13,624 bases of DNA from Chloroflexota bacterium (GCA_021786915.1 JAJYMP010000729.1:1-13624); one strand, 5' to 3'; positions 7,100-12,503 are shown, numbered from the stretch's first letter. Numbers and translations: made by a program. Notes: generated from the sequence alone by a model not told the origin.

Positions 7100-7908
7100 G
7101 CGTCTCCGCGGACGCCGGACTCGAGTCGTCGGGCCTGACGGCGCATGAGCGGCGCGAGCAGATCGCGCGCCTGATCGACAGCGACCTGCGGGTCAGCGTG
7201 GGCGACCTCACCTCGCGCTTCGGCGTGACCGACGCCTCGATCCGGCGCGACCTGATCCTGCTCGAGGGCGCCGGGCGGCTGCGCCGGGTCCACGGCGGAG
7301 CCGTCAGCCTGGCCGCCAAGCTCGCGGCGGGCGCGTTCGCCACCAAGCTGCACCTCCATCGAGAGGAGAAGGCGCGGATCGCGGCGGCTGCGGCCCGCCT
7401 GATTGCGCCGGGCGAGATCGTCCTGTTCGACTCCGGGACCACCGTGGCGCAGGTCGCGGCCCAGATGCCCGCGGCGCTGCGGTCCCCCAACGCCATCACG
7501 GTGGTCACCTACTCGCTGCCGGTGGTGGACGAGATCGGCGGCTGGGACGCGCCCCACCTGGTCGTCGTGGGCGGGCTGTACCTGCCCGAGTACCGCGCCT
7601 TCGTGGGGCCCGGGACGATCGACGGCCTGCGCGCGCTCACCGCCGACACGATCTTCCTCGGCTGCGACGGGCTGACGCCCGAGGCCGGCCTCACCACGCC
7701 TCACGTGCTCGTGGCGGAGGTGGGCGCGGTCGCGACGTCGCGAAGCCGGCGTGTCGTGGCTGTCGCCGACTCCTCCAAGCTCGGCCGGCAGGGCTTCACG
7801 CCCATCGTGCCCCTGGCGCAGGTCCACGTGCTGATCACGGACACCGGCGCCGATCCGCGCCGTGTCGCCGAGATCCGGGATGCCGGCGTGGAGGTGGTCC
7901 TGGCGTGA
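7096..7908 (+). CDS. DeoR-family transcriptional regulator of sugar metabolism
   Basis: A 270-residue repressor-type regulator. Residues 15-70 form the DeoR winged helix-turn-helix: ERREQIARLI, then VGDLTSRFGVTDASIRRDLILLE, then RVHGGAV. Residues 85-265 form the DeoR C-terminal sensor domain, related to ribose-5-phosphate isomerase, with DSGTT (112-116), VVVGG (157-160 area), LGCDG (188-192) and DSSK (225-228). These motifs bind sugar phosphates in relatives. The GTG start overlaps the permease stop in a GTGA, with GGGG about 7 nt upstream. Its own stop overlaps the next gene the same way, implying tight translational coupling. Its location inside the transporter operon suggests that it controls the divergent promoters at 3550-3891 and its own synthesis, with a phosphorylated intermediate from the kinase or aldolase step as a likely inducer (inference). 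Confidence 0.93.
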   Translation: MSVSADAGLESSGLTAHERREQIARLIDSDLRVSVGDLTSRFGVTDASIRRDLILLEGAGRLRRVHGGAVSLAAKLAAGAFATKLHLHREEKARIAAAAARLIAPGEIVLFDSGTTVAQVAAQMPAALRSPNAITVVTYSLPVVDEIGGWDAPHLVVVGGLYLPEYRAFVGPGTIDGLRALTADTIFLGCDGLTPEAGLTTPHVLVAEVGAVATSRSRRVVAVADSSKLGRQGFTPIVPLAQVHVLITDTGADPRRVAEIRDAGVEVVLA

Positions 7909-8924
7909 CCGCGGCTCGCGTCCGGGAGACGACGTGGGAGGGCATCCCGGCGATCGTCCTCGAGAACGGCCTGGTCTCGGTCACGGCGGTCCCCTCGATG
8001 GGCGGCCACGTCGCCTCGCTCGTGGACGTGGGGGCCGGGCGCGAGCTCCTGTGGCGCAACCCGCGGCTGACCCCGCGTCTCGCGCCGTACGGGGCCTGGT
8101 TCGACGACTGGTGGACCGGCGGCTGGGACGAGGTCTTCCCGGGCGGCGACCTGTCCACCCTCCGCGGCGAGAAGCTGCCCTACATGGGCGAGCTGTGGTG
8201 CCTGCCCTGGACCGCGTCGTCCCGCGCGGCATCCGACGGGGCCGAGGCATCGGTCACGGCGACAGGGCTCGGCAACATCGCCGCGGCGCGCTTCACGAGG
8301 ACGCTCGAGTTGCGCGCCGGCGAGCCGGTGCTGTGGGCGAGCTATCGGATCGAGAACCTCGACGTGCACCCGCTGCCGTTCACGTGGGGCGTCCATCCTG
8401 CGTTCGCGGTCACGGCGGACCACCGGATCGACCTGCCAGCGAACGGTGGCATGGTGGTGGGCGTGGCCTCCGACCCGCTGATGGGGGTCGTGGGCCAGCG
8501 GTACGCGTGGCCGTCGCTGCCCGTCTCGAGCGCCGCCGCCCGCGACGGCGTCCACGACATGGCGACCGTGCTCGGGCGCGAGGCGGGGGTGTTCGGCGGC
8601 CACTGGGCCACTGACCTATCCGAGGGCTGGCTGGCCCTGACCGACGTCGTCGCTCGCCGCGGGGTCGCCATCGTCTTCGACCGCGAGGTCTTCCCGAACG
8701 CCTGGCTGTGGCAGGTGTTCGGCGGCTGGCGCGGCCACGAGCTGCTCGCGATGGAGCCCTGGACAAGCCGCCCGCAGGACATCGACGGTGCGGTCGCGGC
8801 CGGTCGGGCGCGCTTGCTCGCTCCCGGCGAGGGGCTTGAGACCCGCGTGGCGTTCGCCCTGCACGCGGGCCTCGAACGTGTCGGCGGCGTGGACCGCCGC
8901 GGGGATTCGGTGGCCATCCGGTAG
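7905..8924 (+). CDS. Aldose 1-epimerase (galactose mutarotase)-like protein
   Basis: A 339-residue protein with the beta-sandwich pattern of the galactose mutarotase superfamily. WGVHPAF places His164 at the catalytic acid position, and LLAMEPWTSRP places Glu284 at the catalytic base position, so the enzyme looks intact. The N-terminal section NGLVSVTAVPSMGGHVASLVD is the expected first sheet with the GG turn. The segment WFDDWWTGGWDEVFPGGD (65-82) is rich in aromatics and acids and may form part of the sugar site. The likely job is to interconvert alpha and beta anomers of the imported sugar before the isomerase acts. The GTG start overlaps the regulator stop (GTGA), with GGAGG (7890-7894) 10 nt upstream. 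Last gene of the rightward operon. A related non-catalytic or other hexose-epimerase role is possible. Confidence 0.85.
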   Translation: MTAARVRETTWEGIPAIVLENGLVSVTAVPSMGGHVASLVDVGAGRELLWRNPRLTPRLAPYGAWFDDWWTGGWDEVFPGGDLSTLRGEKLPYMGELWCLPWTASSRAASDGAEASVTATGLGNIAAARFTRTLELRAGEPVLWASYRIENLDVHPLPFTWGVHPAFAVTADHRIDLPANGGMVVGVASDPLMGVVGQRYAWPSLPVSSAAARDGVHDMATVLGREAGVFGGHWATDLSEGWLALTDVVARRGVAIVFDREVFPNAWLWQVFGGWRGHELLAMEPWTSRPQDIDGAVAAGRARLLAPGEGLETRVAFALHAGLERVGGVDRRGDSVAIR

Positions 8925-8933
8925 GCGGGCCCC

Positions 8934-8990
8934 GTGGGCCGCGGCGGCAGTGGCCCACTGAACCCCTCGGGCGTTGGGGGGGTGATCCCC
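8934..8990 (+). terminator. Candidate terminator region after the sugar operon
   Basis: GTGGGCC (8934-8940) pairs with GGCCCAC (8952-8958) around an 11-nt loop. The overlapping CAGTGG-C-CCACTG (8948-8960) is a near-perfect palindrome, and GGGG-TGAT-CCCC lies at 8979-8990. No T-run follows, as is common in very GC-rich genomes. The remaining stretch to 9163 shows no credible gene and no clear promoter. Confidence 0.35.
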
Positions 8991-9163
8991 GCGGGCGTCG
9001 CGCCGCAGGGTCTCCACCATCTCCTGCCGGATGGCCCCGCGTCAGCCGGGCGGCGCGGACACCACGGTGCGACCGATGGCCCCTACGGGAGAGCGGCCGC
9101 CACCGGCACAGTTGACCCTGCGGTCCGGGCGCAGGTCCCGGGCTGCCGCAGATCGGCGAGGGA

Positions 9164-9874
9164 ATGGTGAGGGTCAGTGGCGCGGGCCCGGGCAACGGGA
9201 AGATCGCGGTGCAGCTTGCGATCTTCGAGTTCCCGATGCTCGTCGCCGGCTTCCGCTCGATCATCGACGCCGAGCTCGACATGGAGGTCACGGCCATCCT
9301 GGCCACGCCGGAAGCCATCCCGGAGTCGCTGGGCCGGGCCCCCGCGGACGTCGTGATCGCGGAGTGCCAGCCGCTCTCGGCGCCCGGCAGCACCAAGTTC
9401 GAGGCCATCGAGAAGGTGCGCTGCGCTGCGCCAGGAGTGCGGATCATCGCTCTCGAGTGCCGGAGCGGGAGCGGCAGCGAGCAGTTCAGCATGGCGCTCA
9501 AGGCTGGCGCGGACGGGTTCCTGACCCGCGAGGCAGACCCGTCAGACCTGGTCGCGGCACTCCGCTCGGTCACCCGCGGCCAGACATACGTTTCGCCGTC
9601 GATCGTGACCCGGATGGTCAACACCTACGTGCTGCGCAGCCCGGACTCCCCGGCCGAGGACGTCTACGCGGGACTCTCGGAGCGCGAGAAGGAAATCCTC
9701 CTCCTCGCTGCGGTGGGCCACACGAACCGCGAGATCGCCAAGGTGTTCCACATGTCCGAGCAGACGGTCCACAACTACCGGGCGAACATCATGGAGAAGC
9801 TCGGCTTCCACGACCGCGTCGAGCTGCTCAAGTTCGCGATCCGGCGCGGCATCATCAGCGTGGCCGACCTCTAG
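9164..9874 (+). CDS. LuxR/NarL-type regulator with degenerate receiver domain
   Basis: A 236-residue protein with the NarL/FixJ layout: receiver-like domain (about 15-148), linker, then a canonical LuxR/GerE helix-turn-helix (GLSEREKEILLLAAVGHTNR... to about 232), where NREIAKVFHMSEQTVHNYRANI is the DNA-reading part. The receiver has lost its switch residues: the phosphoacceptor Asp position is Glu67 (DVVIAEC), the acidic pair is Phe21-Glu22, the Thr position is Glu98, and the conserved Lys is Arg122. It therefore probably does not accept phosphate from a kinase in the normal way. No kinase gene adjoins it. The start is ATG 9164; GAGGG sits only 1-2 nt before it, so GTG 9167 (spacing about 4-5 nt) is a fair alternative. 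The target genes are unknown. Confidence 0.88.
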   Translation: MVRVSGAGPGNGKIAVQLAIFEFPMLVAGFRSIIDAELDMEVTAILATPEAIPESLGRAPADVVIAECQPLSAPGSTKFEAIEKVRCAAPGVRIIALECRSGSGSEQFSMALKAGADGFLTREADPSDLVAALRSVTRGQTYVSPSIVTRMVNTYVLRSPDSPAEDVYAGLSEREKEILLLAAVGHTNREIAKVFHMSEQTVHNYRANIMEKLGFHDRVELLKFAIRRGIISVADL

Positions 9875-9895
9875 CCCTGCTTGCAGGGCTAGAGG
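9868..9895 (+). terminator. Perfect 13-bp hairpin containing the regulator stop codon
   Basis: CCTCTAGCCCTGC (9868-9880) and GCAGGGCTAGAGG (9883-9895) are exact reverse complements with a TT centre, plus one further A-T pair outside. The TAG stop (9872-9874) lies in the left arm. No T-tract follows. It most likely ends the regulator transcript and, being symmetric, could also stop leftward transcription from the toxin gene. Confidence 0.65.
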
Positions 9896-10117
9896 TGTCC
9901 CGGCCGGCGCCGACGCCGGCGCCGAGGCCACCGGGTCCCCTCGCCATCGCGTGCTCCAGCTGGCGGCGCCGTCCGGGGAAACGGAGGCGGCTCCCCCGGC
10001 GGGACAGAGGCCGTGGGAGCCGCACATGGACGGGGAGACGTCCGGACGGGGGGAGAGCACCGTCACCGTTCCGAGGCGGGCATCCCCCGGAAGGTTTCAC
10101 CGCGATACCTGGCAATT
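9896..10117. other. Non-coding, hairpin-rich intergenic stretch
   Basis: No credible gene is seen; the open frames are GC-rich artefacts. The stretch contains several inverted repeats: GCGGCTCCC (9987-9995) with GGGAGCCGC (10015-10023), GGACG (10028-10032) with CGTCC (10039-10043), the palindrome CGTCCGGACG (10039-10048), and repeated CGGCGCCG near 9904-9924. It separates the convergent regulator and DsbA-like genes and may be terminator remnants or a structured RNA. No known riboswitch class is recognised. Confidence 0.4.
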
Positions 10118-10124
10118 GCGAGGA
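10117..10124 (+). repeat. Left target-site duplication TGCGAGGA
   Basis: Identical to 10845-10852. The first seven bases lie outside the inverted repeat, and the final A is shared with the repeat tip. The duplication is therefore 6-8 bp, depending on where the element is taken to end. Confidence 0.6.
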
Positions 10125-10149
10125 CCTGCTCATCCGGTTGGCTCAGCGG
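10124..10149 (+). repeat. Left terminal inverted repeat of the toxin-antitoxin unit
   Basis: It begins ACCTGCT and contains CGGTTGGCTCAGC (10135-10147). It mirrors 10820-10845 on the opposite strand with mismatches at repeat positions 8, 10, 11 and 25. It ends 20 bp before the toxin stop codon. Confidence 0.75.
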
Positions 10150-10169
10150 AGCACGGGGCGAGGAGGGCG

Positions 10170-10478
10170 TCAGGGCTTGCCGAAGTTGGAGTGGCCTCCG
10201 ATGCGGCGCCACCGGAGGCCGAGCGAGCCGTCGATGGTGACCCACTCGAACGTCGCCCGTCCGTCTGGCCCCGAGAAGCTCCAGGTCATCTCCCAGATGC
10301 CCGGGGCGCCCTCGACGTCCTTGACCCGCAGCGAGGCCGGCCACGTGGCCGACGGGTCCGCGGCACAGCGATCGCATGCGGGGACGAACTCGGCCAGCGC
10401 GTCCCGGAACAGTTTCGCCTCGCTTACGCTCAGGCGGCGGCAGTCAGCGTCGAACCGCGCGGTCGTCGTGAACTTCAC
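10170..10478 (-). CDS. ParE/RelE-like type II toxin
   Basis: A 102-residue protein directly downstream of an AbrB-like gene. Its layout resembles the RelE/ParE fold toxins: two N-terminal helices (ADCRRLSVSEAKLFRDALAEFV, 11-32), then beta strands with LRVKDVEGAPGIWEMTWSF (50-68), GRATFEWV (73-80), and the terminal LRWRRIGGHSNFGKP (88-102), where Arg91, Arg92 and His96 could contact nucleic acid or gyrase in this superfamily. Members either cleave ribosome-bound mRNA or inhibit gyrase; which applies here is unknown. The start is GTG 10478, 2 nt after the antitoxin stop (TGA-CG-GTG), implying coupled translation; there is no separate Shine-Dalgarno. The same frame is open to 11126 antisense to the DsbA-like gene, but that part is not coding. 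Cys35 and Cys38 form a CDRC pair of unknown meaning. Confidence 0.75.
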   Translation of the reverse strand: MKFTTTARFDADCRRLSVSEAKLFRDALAEFVPACDRCAADPSATWPASLRVKDVEGAPGIWEMTWSFSGPDGRATFEWVTIDGSLGLRWRRIGGHSNFGKP

Positions 10479-10480
10479 CG

Positions 10481-10771
10481 TCAGCGGAGCGAGTCGAGGT
10501 GCTCGAGCAGCCCCTCGATCCCGTCGACGGTGGTCGCGCGACCCGCCGCGATGTCCGCGTCCGCCTCGCGTTCCATCTTCTGCCAGCGATCGGTCCAGAA
10601 CCACGCCTGGTCGGCAGGAACGGCCACCGTCGGGATGAGCTCCATGCGCCCGTCGTCGTGCTCGATGAGCCGGAGCTGCGCATCCGCGCCGTCGAGGTGA
10701 TGCCGGCGGCGCACGGCGGCGGGAAGCACGAACGTGCCGCGGGACTGGACGGTCAGCAGGTGCGTTTTCAT
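10481..10771 (-). CDS. AbrB/SpoVT-type antitoxin
   Basis: A 96-residue protein, partner of the downstream toxin. Residues 5-48 fit the swapped-hairpin AbrB/MazE DNA-binding fold: LTVQSRGTFVLPAAVRRRHHL, then a second strand pair LRLIEHDDGRMELIP. The acidic helical tail (WFWTDRWQKMEREADADIAAGRATTVDGIEGLLEHLDSL) is where antitoxins of this kind wrap their toxin. The start is taken as ATG 10771 (MKTHLLTVQ). ATG 10780 is in frame and would add MLF, but it sits within the predicted -10 repeat. Neither ATG has a Shine-Dalgarno sequence. The protein probably represses its own promoter by binding the tandem TGAATAGCA repeat at its start. Both genes lie between terminal inverted repeats. Confidence 0.82.
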   Translation of the reverse strand: MKTHLLTVQSRGTFVLPAAVRRRHHLDGADAQLRLIEHDDGRMELIPTVAVPADQAWFWTDRWQKMEREADADIAAGRATTVDGIEGLLEHLDSLR

Positions 10772-10807
10772 GAATAGCATGAATAGCAGTCATTCCGCCG
10801 ACGTCAA
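10771..10807 (-). promoter_or_regulatory. Antitoxin promoter with tandem 9-bp operator-like repeat
   Basis: On the minus strand, TTGACG (10807-10802) is the -35, followed by 16 nt and TATTCA (10785-10780) as a weak -10. TGAATAGCA occurs twice in perfect tandem on the plus strand (10771-10779 and 10780-10788), so the repeat covers the -10 and runs up to the start codon. Transcription would begin near 10773, two bases before ATG 10771, making the message practically leaderless. Autoregulation by the antitoxin is inferred. Confidence 0.5.
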
Positions 10808-10819
10808 GCACAAGGCAGC

Positions 10820-10845
10820 CTGCTGAGCCAACCGAGTAAGCAGGT
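10820..10845 (-). repeat. Right terminal inverted repeat of the toxin-antitoxin unit
   Basis: Reverse complement of the left repeat at 22 of 26 positions, with GCTGAGCCAACCG (10822-10834) as the exact core on the plus strand. It lies just upstream of the antitoxin promoter, so the promoter is carried inside the unit. Confidence 0.75.
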
Positions 10846-10852
10846 GCGAGGA
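10845..10852 (+). repeat. Right target-site duplication TGCGAGGA
   Basis: Second copy of the 8-bp direct repeat directly abutting the right inverted repeat; its first T is shared with the repeat tip. Confidence 0.6.
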
Positions 10853-10866
10853 AATCGCGGCGATCG

Positions 10867-10881
10867 CCGGCAATTCGCCGG
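10867..10881 (-). terminator. Weak hairpin after the DsbA-like gene
   Basis: CCGGC (10867-10871) and GCCGG (10877-10881) flank a 5-nt loop, with the palindrome GGCGATCGCC (10859-10868) alongside. It lies 20 bp past the TAG stop of the leftward DsbA-like gene. There is no clear T-tract, so termination is only a suggestion. Confidence 0.3.
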
Positions 10882-10900
10882 GGGAATCGCTGGCGGCCGC

Positions 10901-12466
10901 CTACTTCGCCTTGTCGATCGCCGCCAGGACCTTGGCCGCGTCGATCGACGGGCCATCGAAGCGGGCGACCACCCTGCCGCCGACCCTGACGAGCACGGCC
11001 GGCGCCGACCGCAGCCCGAGCGCGGTTCCCGACGCCGTCTCCTGCGTGATGGCCGCGGCGGTGGCGGGATCCCGCATGCACGCGTCGAGCGCCGTCACGT
11101 CGAAACCGAGCTTTGCCCCCAGCCACAGGAGCCCGCGGTCCGTGAACAGGCCCGTGTTCGCGCCTCGGGAGGCCGAGCCCAGGATCGAGTGCACGAACCA
11201 GACCGCCGGTTCACTGTCCTGCGCAGCGCACCGCACCAGCGAGGCGGCCACCATGGATTCGCCGCCCAGCGTCGCCAGGTCCCGCAGGACCAGCCGCACG
11301 CTGCCCGACGCCACGCGGGTGCGGAGCCCCGGCTCGAGGTTCGCGACGACGTCCGGCGTGCCGGCCGCCTGGTAGTCGGTCCACAGCTCGACGGTCACGC
11401 GCGCCGCGTCCCTGCCCGCGCTGCGGCCGCTGGTGGGCGTCCCCGCCCAGGGGTCGCCGGACGGCACCACCGACGGGGCGGGGGTGGGCACAGCACCGCT
11501 GGCGGCCGCGCGCTCGATCGCCGCCCTCAGCGTCGCGGCATCCGCGGCCCCGACGAGCCGCTGGCCCGGCAGGTCGACCGTGGGCGTCGACGAGACGCCC
11601 GCCCGCACGCCGGCGGCCGTGTCCGCCAGGACCGCGACGAGCATGTCCTGGCGGTCGAGGCAGGCGGCGAAGGCCGTCGCATCGAGCCCCACACCGGCCG
11701 CGATCTCCTTGAGGCGCGCCACGGCGAACGACCCGATGTTCTCGCCCTGCTGCCCCGCGTACGCGGCGTCGTGCATCTGCCAGTACTTGCCCTGCTCCCC
11801 GCCGCACCGGACGGCGATCGCGGCGTCGATCGACTCGGGCCCGAGGAAGACGAAGTCGCGGTGCAGGACCGAGACCGTGCCGTCGGCGATCAGCGGTGCG
11901 AGTTGAGGCAGGACGTCCGCGGCGAACCGGGCGCAGAACGGGCACTGGAAGTCCGCCCAGTAGGTCAGCTGCACCTTGGCGCTGCGGCTGCCCAGCAGGG
12001 CCCCGTCCGAGGGGAGCCCGGCGAGCGGCGAGGTGGACGCGGGCCCGGGCGAGGCCGAGGGGCCGGCGGGCGACGCGGACGAGGAGGGGGACGATCCCGG
12101 CGCGGACGATGCCGCCGCGCCCGAGGCTGCGGCGTGCGACGCGCCGGGCGGCGACGAGCCCGGGGCTGCGGGGGCGGTGACACGGCCGACGCCGATCCCG
12201 GCCCCGAACGCCAGGACCACGACCAGCGCGGCGGTGATGAGCGTCGCCGGGCGGATCCTCGCCCCGGGCGACGGGGCGGCGGCCTGGGCGTGCGAGCCGG
12301 GCGACGGGGCGGCGGCCCGGGCGTACGAGTCGACCACCGCGTCGGCCGTCAGATCGGGCGGCGCGTCAGTCTCAGGGGCTGCCGCGGCCTCGTCGGGCAC
12401 ACCGTCGTCGACCGGCGTGCGCTGGTGGCCGGGGTCGAGGCTCGTCACGGTTCCATGGTGCCCCAT
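10901..12466 (-). CDS. Membrane-anchored protein with two DsbA-like thioredoxin domains
   Basis: A 521-residue protein with a Pro/Ala-rich cytoplasmic tail (1-73), one membrane span (about 74-96, preceded by Arg70 and Arg72, so C-terminus outside), a Ser/Pro/Ala linker (about 97-150), then two thioredoxin-fold domains. Domain 1 (about 164-323) has YWADFQCPFCARF with the CPFC redox site (Cys175, Cys178) and the cis-proline loop STPTV (Pro296), as in DsbA/BdbD-type oxidases. Domain 2 (about 356-521) repeats the same pattern (VELWTDYQ..., VLRDLATLGGES, SAPAVLV with Pro490), but QAAGTPD replaces CxxC, so it cannot do dithiol chemistry. Domain 1 probably oxidises or exchanges disulfides in exported proteins. 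The start is ATG 12466; GTG 12448, with GGA 5 nt upstream, is an alternative. It is divergent from the histidine kinase. Confidence 0.88.
   Translation of the reverse strand: MGHHGTVTSLDPGHQRTPVDDGVPDEAAAAPETDAPPDLTADAVVDSYARAAAPSPGSHAQAAAPSPGARIRPATLITAALVVVLAFGAGIGVGRVTAPAAPGSSPPGASHAAASGAAASSAPGSSPSSSASPAGPSASPGPASTSPLAGLPSDGALLGSRSAKVQLTYWADFQCPFCARFAADVLPQLAPLIADGTVSVLHRDFVFLGPESIDAAIAVRCGGEQGKYWQMHDAAYAGQQGENIGSFAVARLKEIAAGVGLDATAFAACLDRQDMLVAVLADTAAGVRAGVSSTPTVDLPGQRLVGAADAATLRAAIERAAASGAVPTPAPSVVPSGDPWAGTPTSGRSAGRDAARVTVELWTDYQAAGTPDVVANLEPGLRTRVASGSVRLVLRDLATLGGESMVAASLVRCAAQDSEPAVWFVHSILGSASRGANTGLFTDRGLLWLGAKLGFDVTALDACMRDPATAAAITQETASGTALGLRSAPAVLVRVGGRVVARFDGPSIDAAKVLAAIDKAK
12264..12329 (-). 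repeat. 33-bp tandem duplication inside the DsbA-like gene
   Basis: Two adjacent 33-bp copies (12264-12296 and 12297-12329) differ at two positions. They encode SYARAAAPSPG followed by SHAQAAAPSPG in the cytoplasmic tail (about residues 47-68). Because the unit is a multiple of three, copy number can change without a frameshift. Confidence 0.8.
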
Positions 12467-12503
12467 TCGGAGGCGCCCGGAGACCCTTCGGCGCCGATCC
12501 GCG

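Larger units (their letters stand above)
10124..10845. mobile_element. Putative MITE-like mobile unit carrying a toxin-antitoxin pair
   Basis: A 722-bp segment is bounded by 26-nt inverted repeats (10124-10149 and 10820-10845). They are identical at 22 positions, all four differences are C/T or G/A transitions, and they share an uninterrupted 13-nt core CGGTTGGCTCAGC. TGCGAGGA occurs at 10117-10124 and again at 10845-10852. This is an 8-bp direct repeat at the ends, overlapping each repeat tip by one base, or 6 bp (GCGAGG) wholly outside. Together these are the hallmarks of transposition with target-site duplication. The only genes inside are the toxin and antitoxin; no transposase is present, so the unit would have to be moved by an enzyme supplied in trans. 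The outer ends read (A)CCTGCT. I do not recognise the family; 8-bp duplications occur in several insertion-sequence families. Confidence 0.7.

Noticed and set aside
1..8924. An AI-2 (Lsr) uptake and processing operon
   Set aside because: The FGGY kinase and LsrF-like enzyme fit superficially. However, the transporter is CUT1 rather than LsrACDB type, the regulator is DeoR- not LsrR-type, and an isomerase and mutarotase are present.
8934..9170. Small 78-codon gene between the mutarotase-like and LuxR-type genes
   Set aside because: GC-rich composition without a ribosome site or recognisable pattern; it runs through the hairpins and into the next gene start.
9971..10023. Resemblance to a c-di-GMP-I or glycine riboswitch (GGGGAAAC, GGGACAGAGG)
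   Set aside because: The conserved cores do not match over any length, and no plus-strand gene lies downstream to be controlled.
10170..11126. Reading the toxin as a 318-residue fusion protein
   Set aside because: The upstream part overlaps the antitoxin and the DsbA-like gene in another frame and has no fold signature. GTG 10478 right after the antitoxin stop gives a toxin of normal size.
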